A stretch of DNA of 5,641 bases from Micropruina sp. (GTDB lineage Bacteria; Actinomycetota; Actinomycetes; Propionibacteriales; Propionibacteriaceae), in NCBI GenBank assembly GCA_013693855.1, contig CP059261.1, positions 204,170 through 209,810 of the forward strand. Direction: 5' to 3'. Below, piece after piece: positions 1-5,641 of this stretch; the first letter of the stretch is position 1, and every line of letters starts with the position of its first letter. The position numbers were made by a program, and so were the translations under genes. The notes below the pieces were generated by a model that searched no databases, was not told the DNA's origin, and worked only from the letters and a program-made list of their open reading frames with translations.

Positions 1-1
1 C

Positions 2-529
2 GCCTGGCTGGGCGTCCCCGTGGTCACGCTGGGGGCCTACCTGCTGTTCCTGTTCCTGACCACGGGCAGCTGGACGGCGTGGTACGACGCCCAAGCGTCC
101 GGCTGGGCGCGGGGCTTCACGTGGCCCTGGGACTCGTTCGCCAACACCTACGCCGCCGCGACCAGCACGGCCTACCCGGCGTTCCCGGAGTGGTCGTGGG
201 TGTTCCGCGCCGAGATCGTCTCGATGGCGGTGGGGCTCGGCGTCACGGTGGCGTGCCTCGTCCGGCGGCGCTGGGCGGAGGCCACCTGGGTGGGGCTGCA
301 GGTGGTGGTCTTCTCCTTCTCGTATTGGTTCTTCTCGGTGAACCGGGCCGTGCTGTTGTGGTTCCCGCTGTTCCTCCTGCTCGCCGAAGGCACCGGGGCG
401 CGCTGGTGGGACGCCGTCTCGTGGCGGCGCGTGCTGCGGGTCGTCCTGCTCGCGCTCGCCATCGGCGCGGCGGTGCTGGCGCTGCTGGGCTGGGCGTGGC
501 TGTTCTTCACCGGCCGGTGGGCCAGTTGA
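2..529 (+). CDS. C-terminal part of a PIG-V-like mannosyltransferase family membrane protein (5' end outside window)
   Basis: The frame is open from the first bases of the window, so the N-terminus is missing; the GTG at 20 lies inside the gene and is not taken as the start. The visible 175 residues are hydrophobic, with membrane segments at about 20-75, 210-265, 295-390 and 430-510 of the DNA. Two stretches resemble the C-terminal half of PIG-V-type (GPI mannosyltransferase 2-like) bacterial proteins: FTWPWDSFANTYAAA (about 115-160) and SVNRAVLLWFPLFLLLAEG (about 334-390), the latter matching the family's Arg-containing segment before a late membrane helix. Such enzymes are integral membrane glycosyltransferases thought to use polyprenyl-phosphate sugars. 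The catalytic N-terminal loop is not visible, so the family call rests on recalled similarity of the tail. The stop is 14 bases before the next gene, which suggests co-transcription. Confidence 0.6.
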   Translation, partial: AWLGVPVVTLGAYLLFLFLTTGSWTAWYDAQASGWARGFTWPWDSFANTYAAATSTAYPAFPEWSWVFRAEIVSMAVGLGVTVACLVRRRWAEATWVGLQVVVFSFSYWFFSVNRAVLLWFPLFLLLAEGTGARWWDAVSWRRVLRVVLLALAIGAAVLALLGWAWLFFTGRWAS

Positions 530-543
530 GCGAGACTGGAGCC

Positions 544-1260
544 ATGGTCGCCGAGCAGGCCTTGGCCGCGTTGCGGGCGGAGTTCACCGCCCGCGCCTGC
601 CCGACGCGGGCCGCGGCCGCCCAGCGCTACATGAAGTCGGCCCTGCCCTACTACGGTTCGCCGATGCCGGAGGTGCGCACGATCACCAACCGCATCTGGG
701 CCCAGCACCGGTTCCGGACGCGCGCGGAGTGGCTTGCCGCCGTCGACGAGGTGTGGGCCGCCGCCACGCATCGCGAGGAGCGGTACGCCGCCATCGGGTT
801 GCTGCGGCATCGGCTCTATCGGCAGTGGGCGGACGATCAGGGCAACCTGCCGACGCTGCGGCGGCTGATCGTCTCCGGGGCCTGGTGGGACGTGGTGGAC
901 GAAATCGCCTCCCACTGCGTCGGCGCCGTGCTCCGGGGGCATCCGGACGAGGTCGGCCCCGTCCTGCGCGGCTGGGCCCGCGACGACGACCTGTGGGTGC
1001 GGCGCAGCGCGATCCTGTCCCAGTTGACGTTCAAGGAGCGCACGGACCCGGTGCTGCTCGCCGACTGCATCGTCCCCAGCATCCCCGACCCGGACTTCTT
1101 CGCCCGCAAGGCGATCGGCTGGGCGCTGCGGCAGTACGCCACCACCGATCCCGACTGGGTGCGGGCGTTCGTCGTCGCCCATCCCGGGCTGTCCGGCCTC
1201 TCGAAGCGGGAGGCGCTGAAGCACCTCAACGCGGATCTGGGGCCGGAGACGTCCGGCTGA
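544..1260 (+). CDS. AlkD-family DNA alkylation repair glycosylase
   Basis: This encodes a 238-residue protein of the AlkD family, HEAT-like-repeat DNA glycosylases that excise positively charged N3- and N7-alkylated purines in base excision repair. The signature residues known from Bacillus cereus AlkD (Trp109, Asp113, Arg148, Trp187) are all present at a constant offset of six: Trp115 and Asp119 in AWWDVVDEIA, Arg154 in LWVRRSAILSQL, and Trp193 in RKAIGWALRQYA. The length fits the family (about 230 residues) and the frame is unbroken. ATG 544 is chosen as start. It has GGAG only two bases upstream, so an in-frame TTG at 526, which overlaps the previous stop, is a possible alternative adding six residues. 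It sits 14 bases after the membrane protein gene and is probably transcribed with it, though no functional link is apparent. Confidence 0.93.
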   Translation: MVAEQALAALRAEFTARACPTRAAAAQRYMKSALPYYGSPMPEVRTITNRIWAQHRFRTRAEWLAAVDEVWAAATHREERYAAIGLLRHRLYRQWADDQGNLPTLRRLIVSGAWWDVVDEIASHCVGAVLRGHPDEVGPVLRGWARDDDLWVRRSAILSQLTFKERTDPVLLADCIVPSIPDPDFFARKAIGWALRQYATTDPDWVRAFVVAHPGLSGLSKREALKHLNADLGPETSG

Positions 1261-1278
1261 CCGTTCGGTAGAGTCCCT

Positions 1279-1286
1279 GGAGGAGG
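1279..1286 (+). promoter_or_regulatory. Strong ribosome binding site fixing the GTG start at 1291
   Basis: GGAGGAGG lies four bases before GTG 1291 in the 30-base gap after the AlkD gene. It is the best Shine-Dalgarno match in the window and decides the start of the following gene. Confidence 0.75.
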
Positions 1287-1290
1287 CGCC

Positions 1291-2080
1291 GTGACCAGGG
1301 TTTACCGTGCGTTACCGGTGCTGCGCGCGCTGATGCTGGAACACGGTCTGGCGCTGTTGCGGGACAACGGGCTGGCTGCAGGGGCGCCGACGTTCGCGGA
1401 CGTGTTCGATCACATCGAGGCGGCGGGGCTGCCCCGAGCCACGAAGGGATCGCTGCTGGGACCCGGCCGACTGTGGGCCTCGCAGCGGCACTACCAGACC
1501 GACCTGGAGATCCACGCCCTGCGCACCTGGGCCGCCACGACCTTCGAGGTGCCCGAGGTCGAACAACAGGTGCGGCGGACGCTGGCGGAGGCCGACGTGT
1601 CCTCGGTGGCGAGCCGGCGCCTCGCCTTCGCCGAGTACGTCCGAGCGGTCGGGCGCAGTTCCTTCGAGGCGAGCAACGCCGACCCGCTATGGCGGGTCTT
1701 CGTGGCCATCTGGGCGCGCGTGATGTCGTCCCAGGGGAGGTTCACAGCGAACTGGTCGCCGCCCTGCGCGAGGCTCGGCAGAGCGCCGCCGTGTCGATCC
1801 GGGACGGGCTGATCCGTCCGGCGGTCGAGGGCTCGGCCTGCGCGCGGCGAACCCCGACTGGACGTTGGAGCAGGCCAGCACCTGGTGCGCCGACGCCGCG
1901 GTGGCGATCGGCCAGGGCGTCTCGCTGGACGTCCAGTTGTTCGGGGCGCCCACGCTCTTGGACCGCCCCACCGGTCCCGGCGGTGGCCTGCGCGAGTGGA
2001 CCCTGCACGCCGTCGCGCTGGACGGGCTGGCCGCCCAGTTCCTCGAGGTCGATCCCGACTGGACCCCGCCGTCCCGGTGA
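1291..2080 (+). CDS. Probable atypical TetR-like regulator, interrupted by two apparent one-base deletions
   Basis: As written, the frame from GTG 1291 runs off into unrelated sequence and stops at 1812. The protein-like sequence moves to a second frame at the GGGG at 1734-1737 (SSQG then EVHSELVAALREAR) and to a third at about 1829-1831 (RPAVEG then LGLRAANPDWTLEQ), ending at TGA 2078-2080. Adding one G at each point gives 263 residues, nearly all predicted helical. Residues 8-72 look like a TetR-type N-terminal DNA-binding domain: a first helix around ALMLEHGLALLRDNGLA, then TFADVFDHIEAAGL, then TKGSLLGPGRLWASQRHYQ. The last part resembles the helix-turn-helix of actinobacterial TetR-like proteins with a TrGS...RiW-SQ pattern, recalled rather than aligned. 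The remaining 190 residues would be the ligand/dimer domain. If the deletions are real it is a pseudogene; the window-wide pattern favours base-calling errors. Confidence 0.6.
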
Positions 2081-2087
2081 GTGTGCG

Positions 2088-2113
2088 GTTGACCACCGTA
2101 GTCGGTGGTCAAC
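2088..2113. terminator. Hairpin terminator between convergent genes
   Basis: A perfect 11-bp inverted repeat, GTTGACCACCG at 2088-2098 and CGGTGGTCAAC at 2103-2113, has a four-base loop (TAGT). It starts seven bases after the stop at 2080 and lies 15 bases beyond the stop of the opposite-strand TetR gene. There is no T tract, as is common for terminators in high-GC actinobacteria. The placement fits a bidirectional terminator. Confidence 0.8.
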
Positions 2114-2128
2114 GCCGCAGTCAGTCGC

Positions 2129-2757
2129 TCAGCAGGCGCACTCGGTGGTGATCATCGCCCGCAGGACGGCCGCCAGCCGGGCTCCGCGCTCCTCGTCGGC
2201 CCGCACGCCGTCGATGATGGCGCTGAGCGCGCCGTGCTCGTACACCCCGTGCAGGACGTCGAATGCCTGATCCAGCGGGACGGTGAGCCGGGCGCCCACG
2301 CGATCCAGCGCCGCGGTCAACACCTCGGCGATCGCCGCCCCCATCTGCTCCTTCATCGCGATCAGGCCCTCCCGCATCGCGGGGTTGCGGGCGGCATAGA
2401 GCCGGAGTTCGGCGTGCGCGATCATCCAGGCGGTGTCGGTGGGCTGGGCGCTGATGAACACCCGGACGGCCCGATCGATCAGCGCGTCGGTGTCGCCGGA
2501 CGGGGCTCGGCGGCCACGGACGCGGTGGCCTCCTGGGTGGCCCGGAGGCTGTCCTGGCCCTGGCGGTGCATGACCGCGACGCAGAGGTCGTCCTTGGATT
2601 CGAAGTTGGAGTAGAAGGCGCCGCGGGTGAAGCCGGCCTGCTCGCAGATCTCCTCGACGCTGGCCGCCAGCACGCCCTTCTCGGCGAACAGGACGATGGC
2701 AGCGTCCATCAGCCGCTCCCGCGTCTGCGCCCGGCGCGCACTCACCTGTTCGCTCAC
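2129..2757 (-). CDS. TetR/AcrR family transcriptional repressor, split by an apparent one-base deletion
   Basis: The N-terminal piece begins at GTG 2757, preceded on its strand by GGAGGG (2762-2767), and has a textbook TetR DNA-binding domain: helix 1 around RERLMDAAIVLFAEKG (13-28) and a helix-turn-helix at about 33-53 in SVEEICEQAGFTRGAFYSNF, followed by SKDDL. As written this frame stops at 2479. The C-terminal ligand-binding part (ISAQPTDTAWMIAHAELRLY onward) continues in another frame to the TGA at 2129. Restoring one base at the GGGG at 2502-2505 (a C run on the coding strand) joins them through EPPSGDTDALIDRAVRVF, giving 209 residues, a normal TetR length. The gene is divergent from the MMPL transporter, with an 88-base shared control region holding a repeated palindrome. 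The likely role is repression of the transporter and itself; the ligand is unknown. It ends in TTECAC, a cysteine pair that is worth noting. Confidence 0.9.
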
Positions 2758-2784
2758 TCCACCCTCCGCGGTCAGCCTAGCACT

Positions 2785-2812
2785 TTGAATACACCTCTGT
2801 ATCGGATACAGT
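2785..2812 (+). promoter_or_regulatory. Candidate promoter for the MMPL transporter gene
   Basis: TTGAAT at 2785-2790 could be a -35 element, followed after 16 bases by TACAGT at 2807-2812 as a -10 element (TAnnnT pattern). Transcription would start near 2819, about 27 bases before ATG 2846. The -10 element falls inside the operator array, so a bound repressor would block it. The spacing fits, but the motif matches are modest. Confidence 0.4.
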
Positions 2813-2839
2813 CTCGTATCGAATACGAGTGTGTATGGG
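2789..2839. promoter_or_regulatory. Operator array: three tandem 17-bp units ATAC-N6-GTAT
   Basis: Three head-to-tail units occupy 2789-2805 (ATACACCTCTGTATCGG), 2806-2822 (ATACAGTCTCGTATCGA) and 2823-2839 (ATACGAGTGTGTATGGG). Each is a dyad with ATAC and GTAT arms; only the arms and part of the three-base linker are conserved. Because the arms recur every 17 bases, there are also dyads between units: CTGTATC-G-GATACAG (2797-2811) and CTCGTAT-CGA-ATACGAG (2813-2829). The array fills the divergent gap between the TetR gene (start 2757) and the MMPL gene (start 2846), overlaps the candidate promoter, and ends in the MMPL ribosome binding site. Its AT content stands out from the surroundings. 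It is the probable binding site of the neighbouring TetR protein and would hold three, or overlapping, dimers. Confidence 0.8.
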
Positions 2840-2841
2840 AG
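2837..2841 (+). promoter_or_regulatory. Ribosome binding site choosing ATG 2846 for the MMPL gene
   Basis: GGGAG lies four bases before ATG 2846. This favours ATG 2846 (MSSLLYRIGRACYRHRGR) over the in-frame GTG at 2831, which falls inside the operator array and lacks a good site of its own. Confidence 0.65.
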
Positions 2842-2845
2842 TCGG

Positions 2846-5190
2846 ATGTCCTCGTTGCTCTACCGGATCGGACGCGCGTGCTACCGCCACCGCGGCCGCG
2901 TGCTGGCCCTGTGGCTGGTCGTGCTGGCCGTCCTCGGCCTGGGCACCGCGCTGGGCCGCGGCACGTTCGACGATGCGTTCCGGATCCCCGGTGCCAGCTC
3001 GCAGAAGGCCCTGGATCAGTTGCGGATGACCTTCCCGGAAGCCGCGGACGCGTCCGCCCAACTGCTGGTGATCGCGCCCGAGGGCGCCTCGCTGCGCGAC
3101 AAAGCGCTCCGCGACAAGGTCGAACAGGGCTTCGCCGAGATCGAGGCGCTGCCCTTCGTCAAGGGCGTCCAGTCCCCGTACAACAAGCACATCAAGGGCA
3201 AGATCACCCCGGACGGCCACGCGGCGCTCGCCGCGATCCGGGTGTCCGGGACGATCTCGACCTTCCCCGACTCCCAGCGCGAGGAACTGCTGTGGGCCGC
3301 CGAACGGATGGCGCAGTTGATCCCCGGCTCGGAGGTTCACCTCGGCGGTGAGGTCTACAGCGTCCACCTGCCGAAGCTGAGCGTCGTGGAGACGATCGGC
3401 CTGGCGGTGGCGCTGGTCGTCCTGCTGGTCGTCCTGGGATCGGTGATCGCGGCCCTGATGCCCGTGGGCACCGCGGTGCTGGGCGTCGGGTTGATCGTGA
3501 CCGTCACGATGCTGAGCGCCAACGTCGTGAGCATCAACTCGACCACGCTCATCCTCGCGATCATGCTGGCGCTGGCCGTCGGCATCGACTACGCGTTGTT
3601 CATCGTCTCGCGGCATCGCGACCAGCTGGCCGCCGGCCTGGAGGTCGAGGAGTCGGCGGCCCGGGCCGTCGCCACCGCGGGGTCGGCGGTGGTGTTCGCC
3701 GGGCTCACCGTGGTGATCGCCCTGGTGGGGCTGTCGCTGGCGGGCATCCCGTTCCTGGGCATCATGGGCACCTTCGCCGCGGTCGGGGTCGCGATCGAGG
3801 TGCTGCTGGCGCTTACGCTGCTGCCGGCGTTCCTGGGCTTCGCCGGAGGCCGGCTGCGGCCACGGGCCCCGCGCCGGAGCCGTTCCGCCCGCGCGGTGGC
3901 CCCGGTCGAGGCAGCCGCTGACGAGGCGGCCCCTCCCGCGACGCCGGACGAGGACGGGGCCGCCACGCCCACCGGCCTGCACGGGGCCGCGGCCTCGGCG
4001 AGCGGGCCCTCCCGCTGGTGGGTGAACGTGGTCACGAAGTTCCCTGTGCTGACGATCGTCCTCGTCGTGGCGGTGCTGGGCGCGCTGGCCTACCCGGCCA
4101 AGGACTTGGCGCTGGCACTGCCGAACTCCGGCCGCAGCCTGCCGGGCAGCATCGACCGGGTGACGTTCGATCTGATCAGCCGCGAGTTCGGGATCGGTCA
4201 CAACGGCCCGCTGATCATCACCGGGACGATCGTCGAGTCGACCGACCCGCTCGGGATCATGGACGGGCTGCGCGACGACATCCTCACCATCCCCGGGGTC
4301 GAGGCGGTCACGGTCGCCACCCCCAACGAGAACGCCGACACCGGGCTGATCCAGATCGTCCCCACCACGGGACCGGACGACCCGGCGACCGCCGAGCTTG
4401 TCCACCGGCTCCGCGCCCGGCACGACGCCTGGCTGAGCGAGTGGGGCATCGACACCTCCGTGACGGGCAGCACCGCCGTCCAGATCGACGTGACCCAGCG
4501 GCTCAGCGACGCGCTGCTGCCCTTCGGGATCTTCGTGATGGGCCTGTCGTTCGTGCTGCTGATGCTGGTGTTCCGGTCGATCTGGGTGCCGCTCAAAGCA
4601 GCGCTGGGCTACCTGTTGAGCGTCGCGGGGCGTTCGGCGCGACCGCGCTGGTGTTCAACCTCGGCTGGTTCAAGGAGGTCATCAACCTCCACGAGACCCA
4701 GCCGGTGATCAGCTTCCTGCCGATCATCCTGATGGGCATCCTGTTCGGCCTGGCCATGGATTACGAGGTGTTCCTGGTCTCCCGGATGCGCGAGGAGTAC
4801 GTGCACGGCAACACCACCACCTGGGTCGAGGACGGGTTCGTCCACTCGGCGAAGGTCGTGGTGGCCGCGGCGGTCATCATGTTCGCGGTCTTCGCGTTCT
4901 TCGTCCCCGCCGGCGAAGGCCTGATCAAACCGATCGCGTTCAGCCTCGCGGTGGGCGTCGCCCTGGACGCGTTCCTGATCCGGATGACGCTCGGACCGGC
5001 GGTGATGAAGCTGCTGGGGGCGCGCTCGTGGTGGCTGCCGCGCTGGATCGAGCGCCGGCTGCCGGTGATGGACGTCGAGGGCGAGACGCTGGCCCACCAG
5101 CTGTCGCTGGCCGACTGGCCGGCCGCGGACGGGCAACTCGTCCACGCCGAGGGCCTGAGCGCCGCGGGGCAGTTCGAGGGGTCGACGTGA
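2846..5190 (+). CDS. MMPL (RND superfamily) transporter, frameshifted near 4628 and probably continuing into the next feature
   Basis: This encodes an MMPL-type inner-membrane exporter, proton-driven pumps that in actinobacteria move lipids, siderophores or drugs. Numbering from ATG 2846 with one G restored, the protein has a helix at 18-40, an extracytoplasmic porter domain at about 40-175, membrane helices at 180-345, a charged Pro/Ala-rich cytoplasmic loop (about 345-395), a helix at 400-420, a second porter domain (420-555) and helices at 557-720. Both proton-relay Asp-Tyr pairs known from MmpL3 are present: Asp248-Tyr249 in GIDYALFIVSRHRDQL and Asp639-Tyr640 in AMDYEVFLVSRMREEY. As written, the first frame goes wrong at the GGGG at 4627-4630 and stops at 4708, while the rest (GAFGATALVFNLGWF onward) is in another frame to TGA 5188-5190. 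The end at 5190 is probably also artificial: a further G at 5178-5181 reads straight into the ABC-like domain. No signal peptide is expected beyond the first helix. The substrate cannot be deduced. Confidence 0.9.
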
Positions 5191-5590
5191 GCGTCGCGCC
5201 CGGCGAGGTCCTGCTGGTCGAGGGGACGCCACCGCCCGGCGCGCGCTGCTGCTGGCCCTCGGTGGCCGCTTCGTCCCCGAATCGGGCGAGGTGAAGGTCG
5301 CGGGGCTGGTCCTGCCCGAGCAGGCCTCGCAGGTGCGCCGGGCGGTCGCCTACGCCTCACCGTCGGTCCGGGAACCGCTCAAGACCTTCACCGGTCCCGT
5401 GCTGGTCGTCGACAACGCCGACCAGTTCAGCGGACCGCCGCGCCGCCGCCTGGCCCATGCGCTGGCAGCCGTGGCGGCCTCGTCCGGCCGCGCCGCGATC
5501 GTGGCGCACGCGCCGGGCGCCGATCTTTCCGATGTCCTGCCCGGGCCCGCCCGGGTGCTCCGCTTGGAGAAGGAAGCCGTCCATGTCTAA
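5187..5590 (+). CDS. Degenerate ABC-ATPase-like domain, probable C-terminal extension of the MMPL protein
   Basis: Read separately, it would start at GTG 5187, overlapping the upstream TGA, and give 134 residues after one G is restored at 5222-5225. As written, frame three (SVAPGEVLLVEG) breaks there and frame two (DATARRALLLALGGRFVPES onward) continues to TAA 5588-5590. With G's restored at both 5178-5181 and 5222-5225 it fuses to the MMPL protein through QFEGVDVSVAPGEV, giving 915 residues in all. The layout is that of a shrunken ABC nucleotide-binding domain: PGEVLLVEG, a Walker A position reading GDATARRA (794-801 of the fusion) without the usual glycines or lysine, SGEVKVAGLVLPEQ, a Walker B-like VLVVDNAD (Asp857, no catalytic Glu after it) and a switch-like His889 in AAIVAHAP. 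The LSGGQ signature and most of the helical subdomain are missing. It is probably not a normal ATPase and may be regulatory or structural. Confidence 0.7.
5566..5574 (+). promoter_or_regulatory. Ribosome binding site for the gene starting at 5583
   Basis: GGAGAAGGA lies eight bases before ATG 5583, inside the end of the preceding coding region. It supports ATG 5583 as a genuine start in an overlapping operon. Confidence 0.6.
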
Positions 5591-5641
5591 GAAGCTGTCG
5601 CTGTTCCTCGCGTTGATCCTGGTCCCGGTGCTTGTCGCAGG
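5583..5641 (+). CDS. N-terminus of a membrane or exported protein, possibly YhgE/Pip family (3' end outside window)
   Basis: Only 19 residues are visible: MSKKLSLFLALILVPVLVA. They form a short Lys-rich start followed by a hydrophobic helix, as in a signal anchor or signal peptide. The ATG overlaps the previous stop by eight bases, so translation is probably coupled and the product belongs to the same module. The pattern of a short basic start followed by LALILVPVLVAG resembles the first helix of actinobacterial YhgE/Pip-domain proteins, which I recall next to MMPL and ABC-like genes. The family call is an inference from very little sequence; the existence of a gene here is well supported. 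Confidence 0.6.
   Translation, partial: MSKKLSLFLALILVPVLVA

Noticed and set aside
172..1224. Minus-strand open frame of 350 codons opposite the AlkD gene
   Set aside because: The product is rich in Arg, Pro and Gly with no recognisable motif, and the opposite strand encodes a clear AlkD.
3880..4015. Pro/Ala/Glu-rich stretch that might mark another frame break or an insertion
   Set aside because: The frame is continuous through it, and it sits where MMPL proteins have a variable cytoplasmic loop between the two membrane halves.
2777..4423. Very long open frame on the minus strand (about 548 codons)
   Set aside because: It mirrors the MMPL gene; the product is a low-complexity Arg/Gly/Asp/His-rich sequence without domains, typical of antisense frames in high-GC DNA.
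5187..5190. GTGA stop-start overlap as proof of two separate genes
   Set aside because: It is equally produced by loss of one G at 5178-5181; the residues before the GTG (QFEGVDV after correction) fit an ABC-like N-terminus, and no ribosome binding site of good quality precedes the GTG.
1734..5225. Programmed -1 ribosomal frameshifting at the G runs
   Set aside because: Six sites in three unrelated transcription units, without slippery heptamers or an obvious shared stimulatory structure, are far more than known programmed cases would explain.
5540..5557. GC-rich inverted repeat near CCCGGGCCCGCCCGGG
   Set aside because: It lies inside the coding region upstream of an overlapping gene start, so it is unlikely to be a terminator; such repeats are expected by chance at this GC content.

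Overview
The window is about 70% GC by eye, uses G/C-ending codons almost throughout, has several GTG starts, and carries an MMPL transporter, TetR-type regulators and a PIG-V-like mannosyltransferase tail. This suggests a high-GC actinobacterium. The genus cannot be fixed from this sequence.

Layout, left to right. (1) 2-529 (+): C-terminal part of a multi-pass membrane protein resembling PIG-V-type mannosyltransferases. (2) 544-1260 (+): an AlkD-family DNA glycosylase with all four signature residues. (3) 1291-2080 (+): a probable atypical TetR-like regulator, readable only with two one-base corrections. (4) 2088-2113: a hairpin terminator between convergent genes. (5) 2129-2757 (-): a classical TetR/AcrR repressor, split by one frameshift. 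(6) 2758-2845: a divergent control region with three tandem 17-bp units of the form ATAC-N6-GTAT. (7) 2846-5190 (+): an MMPL/RND transporter, frameshifted near 4628. (8) 5187-5590 (+): a short, degenerate ABC-ATPase-like domain that is probably the C-terminal end of the MMPL protein. (9) 5583-end (+): the first residues of a membrane or exported protein, probably of the YhgE/Pip type. No gene-free stretch exceeds 300 bases.

The reading frame breaks six times in three transcription units. Every break is a -1 shift, and each is repaired by restoring one G to a G run on the + strand (five times GGGG to GGGGG, once GGG to GGGG). Adding the three G's in the 2846-5590 region gives one continuous frame of 915 residues, an MMPL transporter fused to an ABC-like domain. 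This pattern looks like homopolymer undercalling in the assembly rather than gene decay, so the genes are probably intact in the organism.

How the parts likely work together (inference): the TetR protein binds the 17-bp array, which covers the candidate MMPL promoter and touches its ribosome binding site. It thereby controls an export module made of an MMPL pump with an ATPase-like tail and a translationally overlapping YhgE/Pip-type partner. The substrate is unknown. The upstream AlkD and mannosyltransferase genes appear unrelated to this module.
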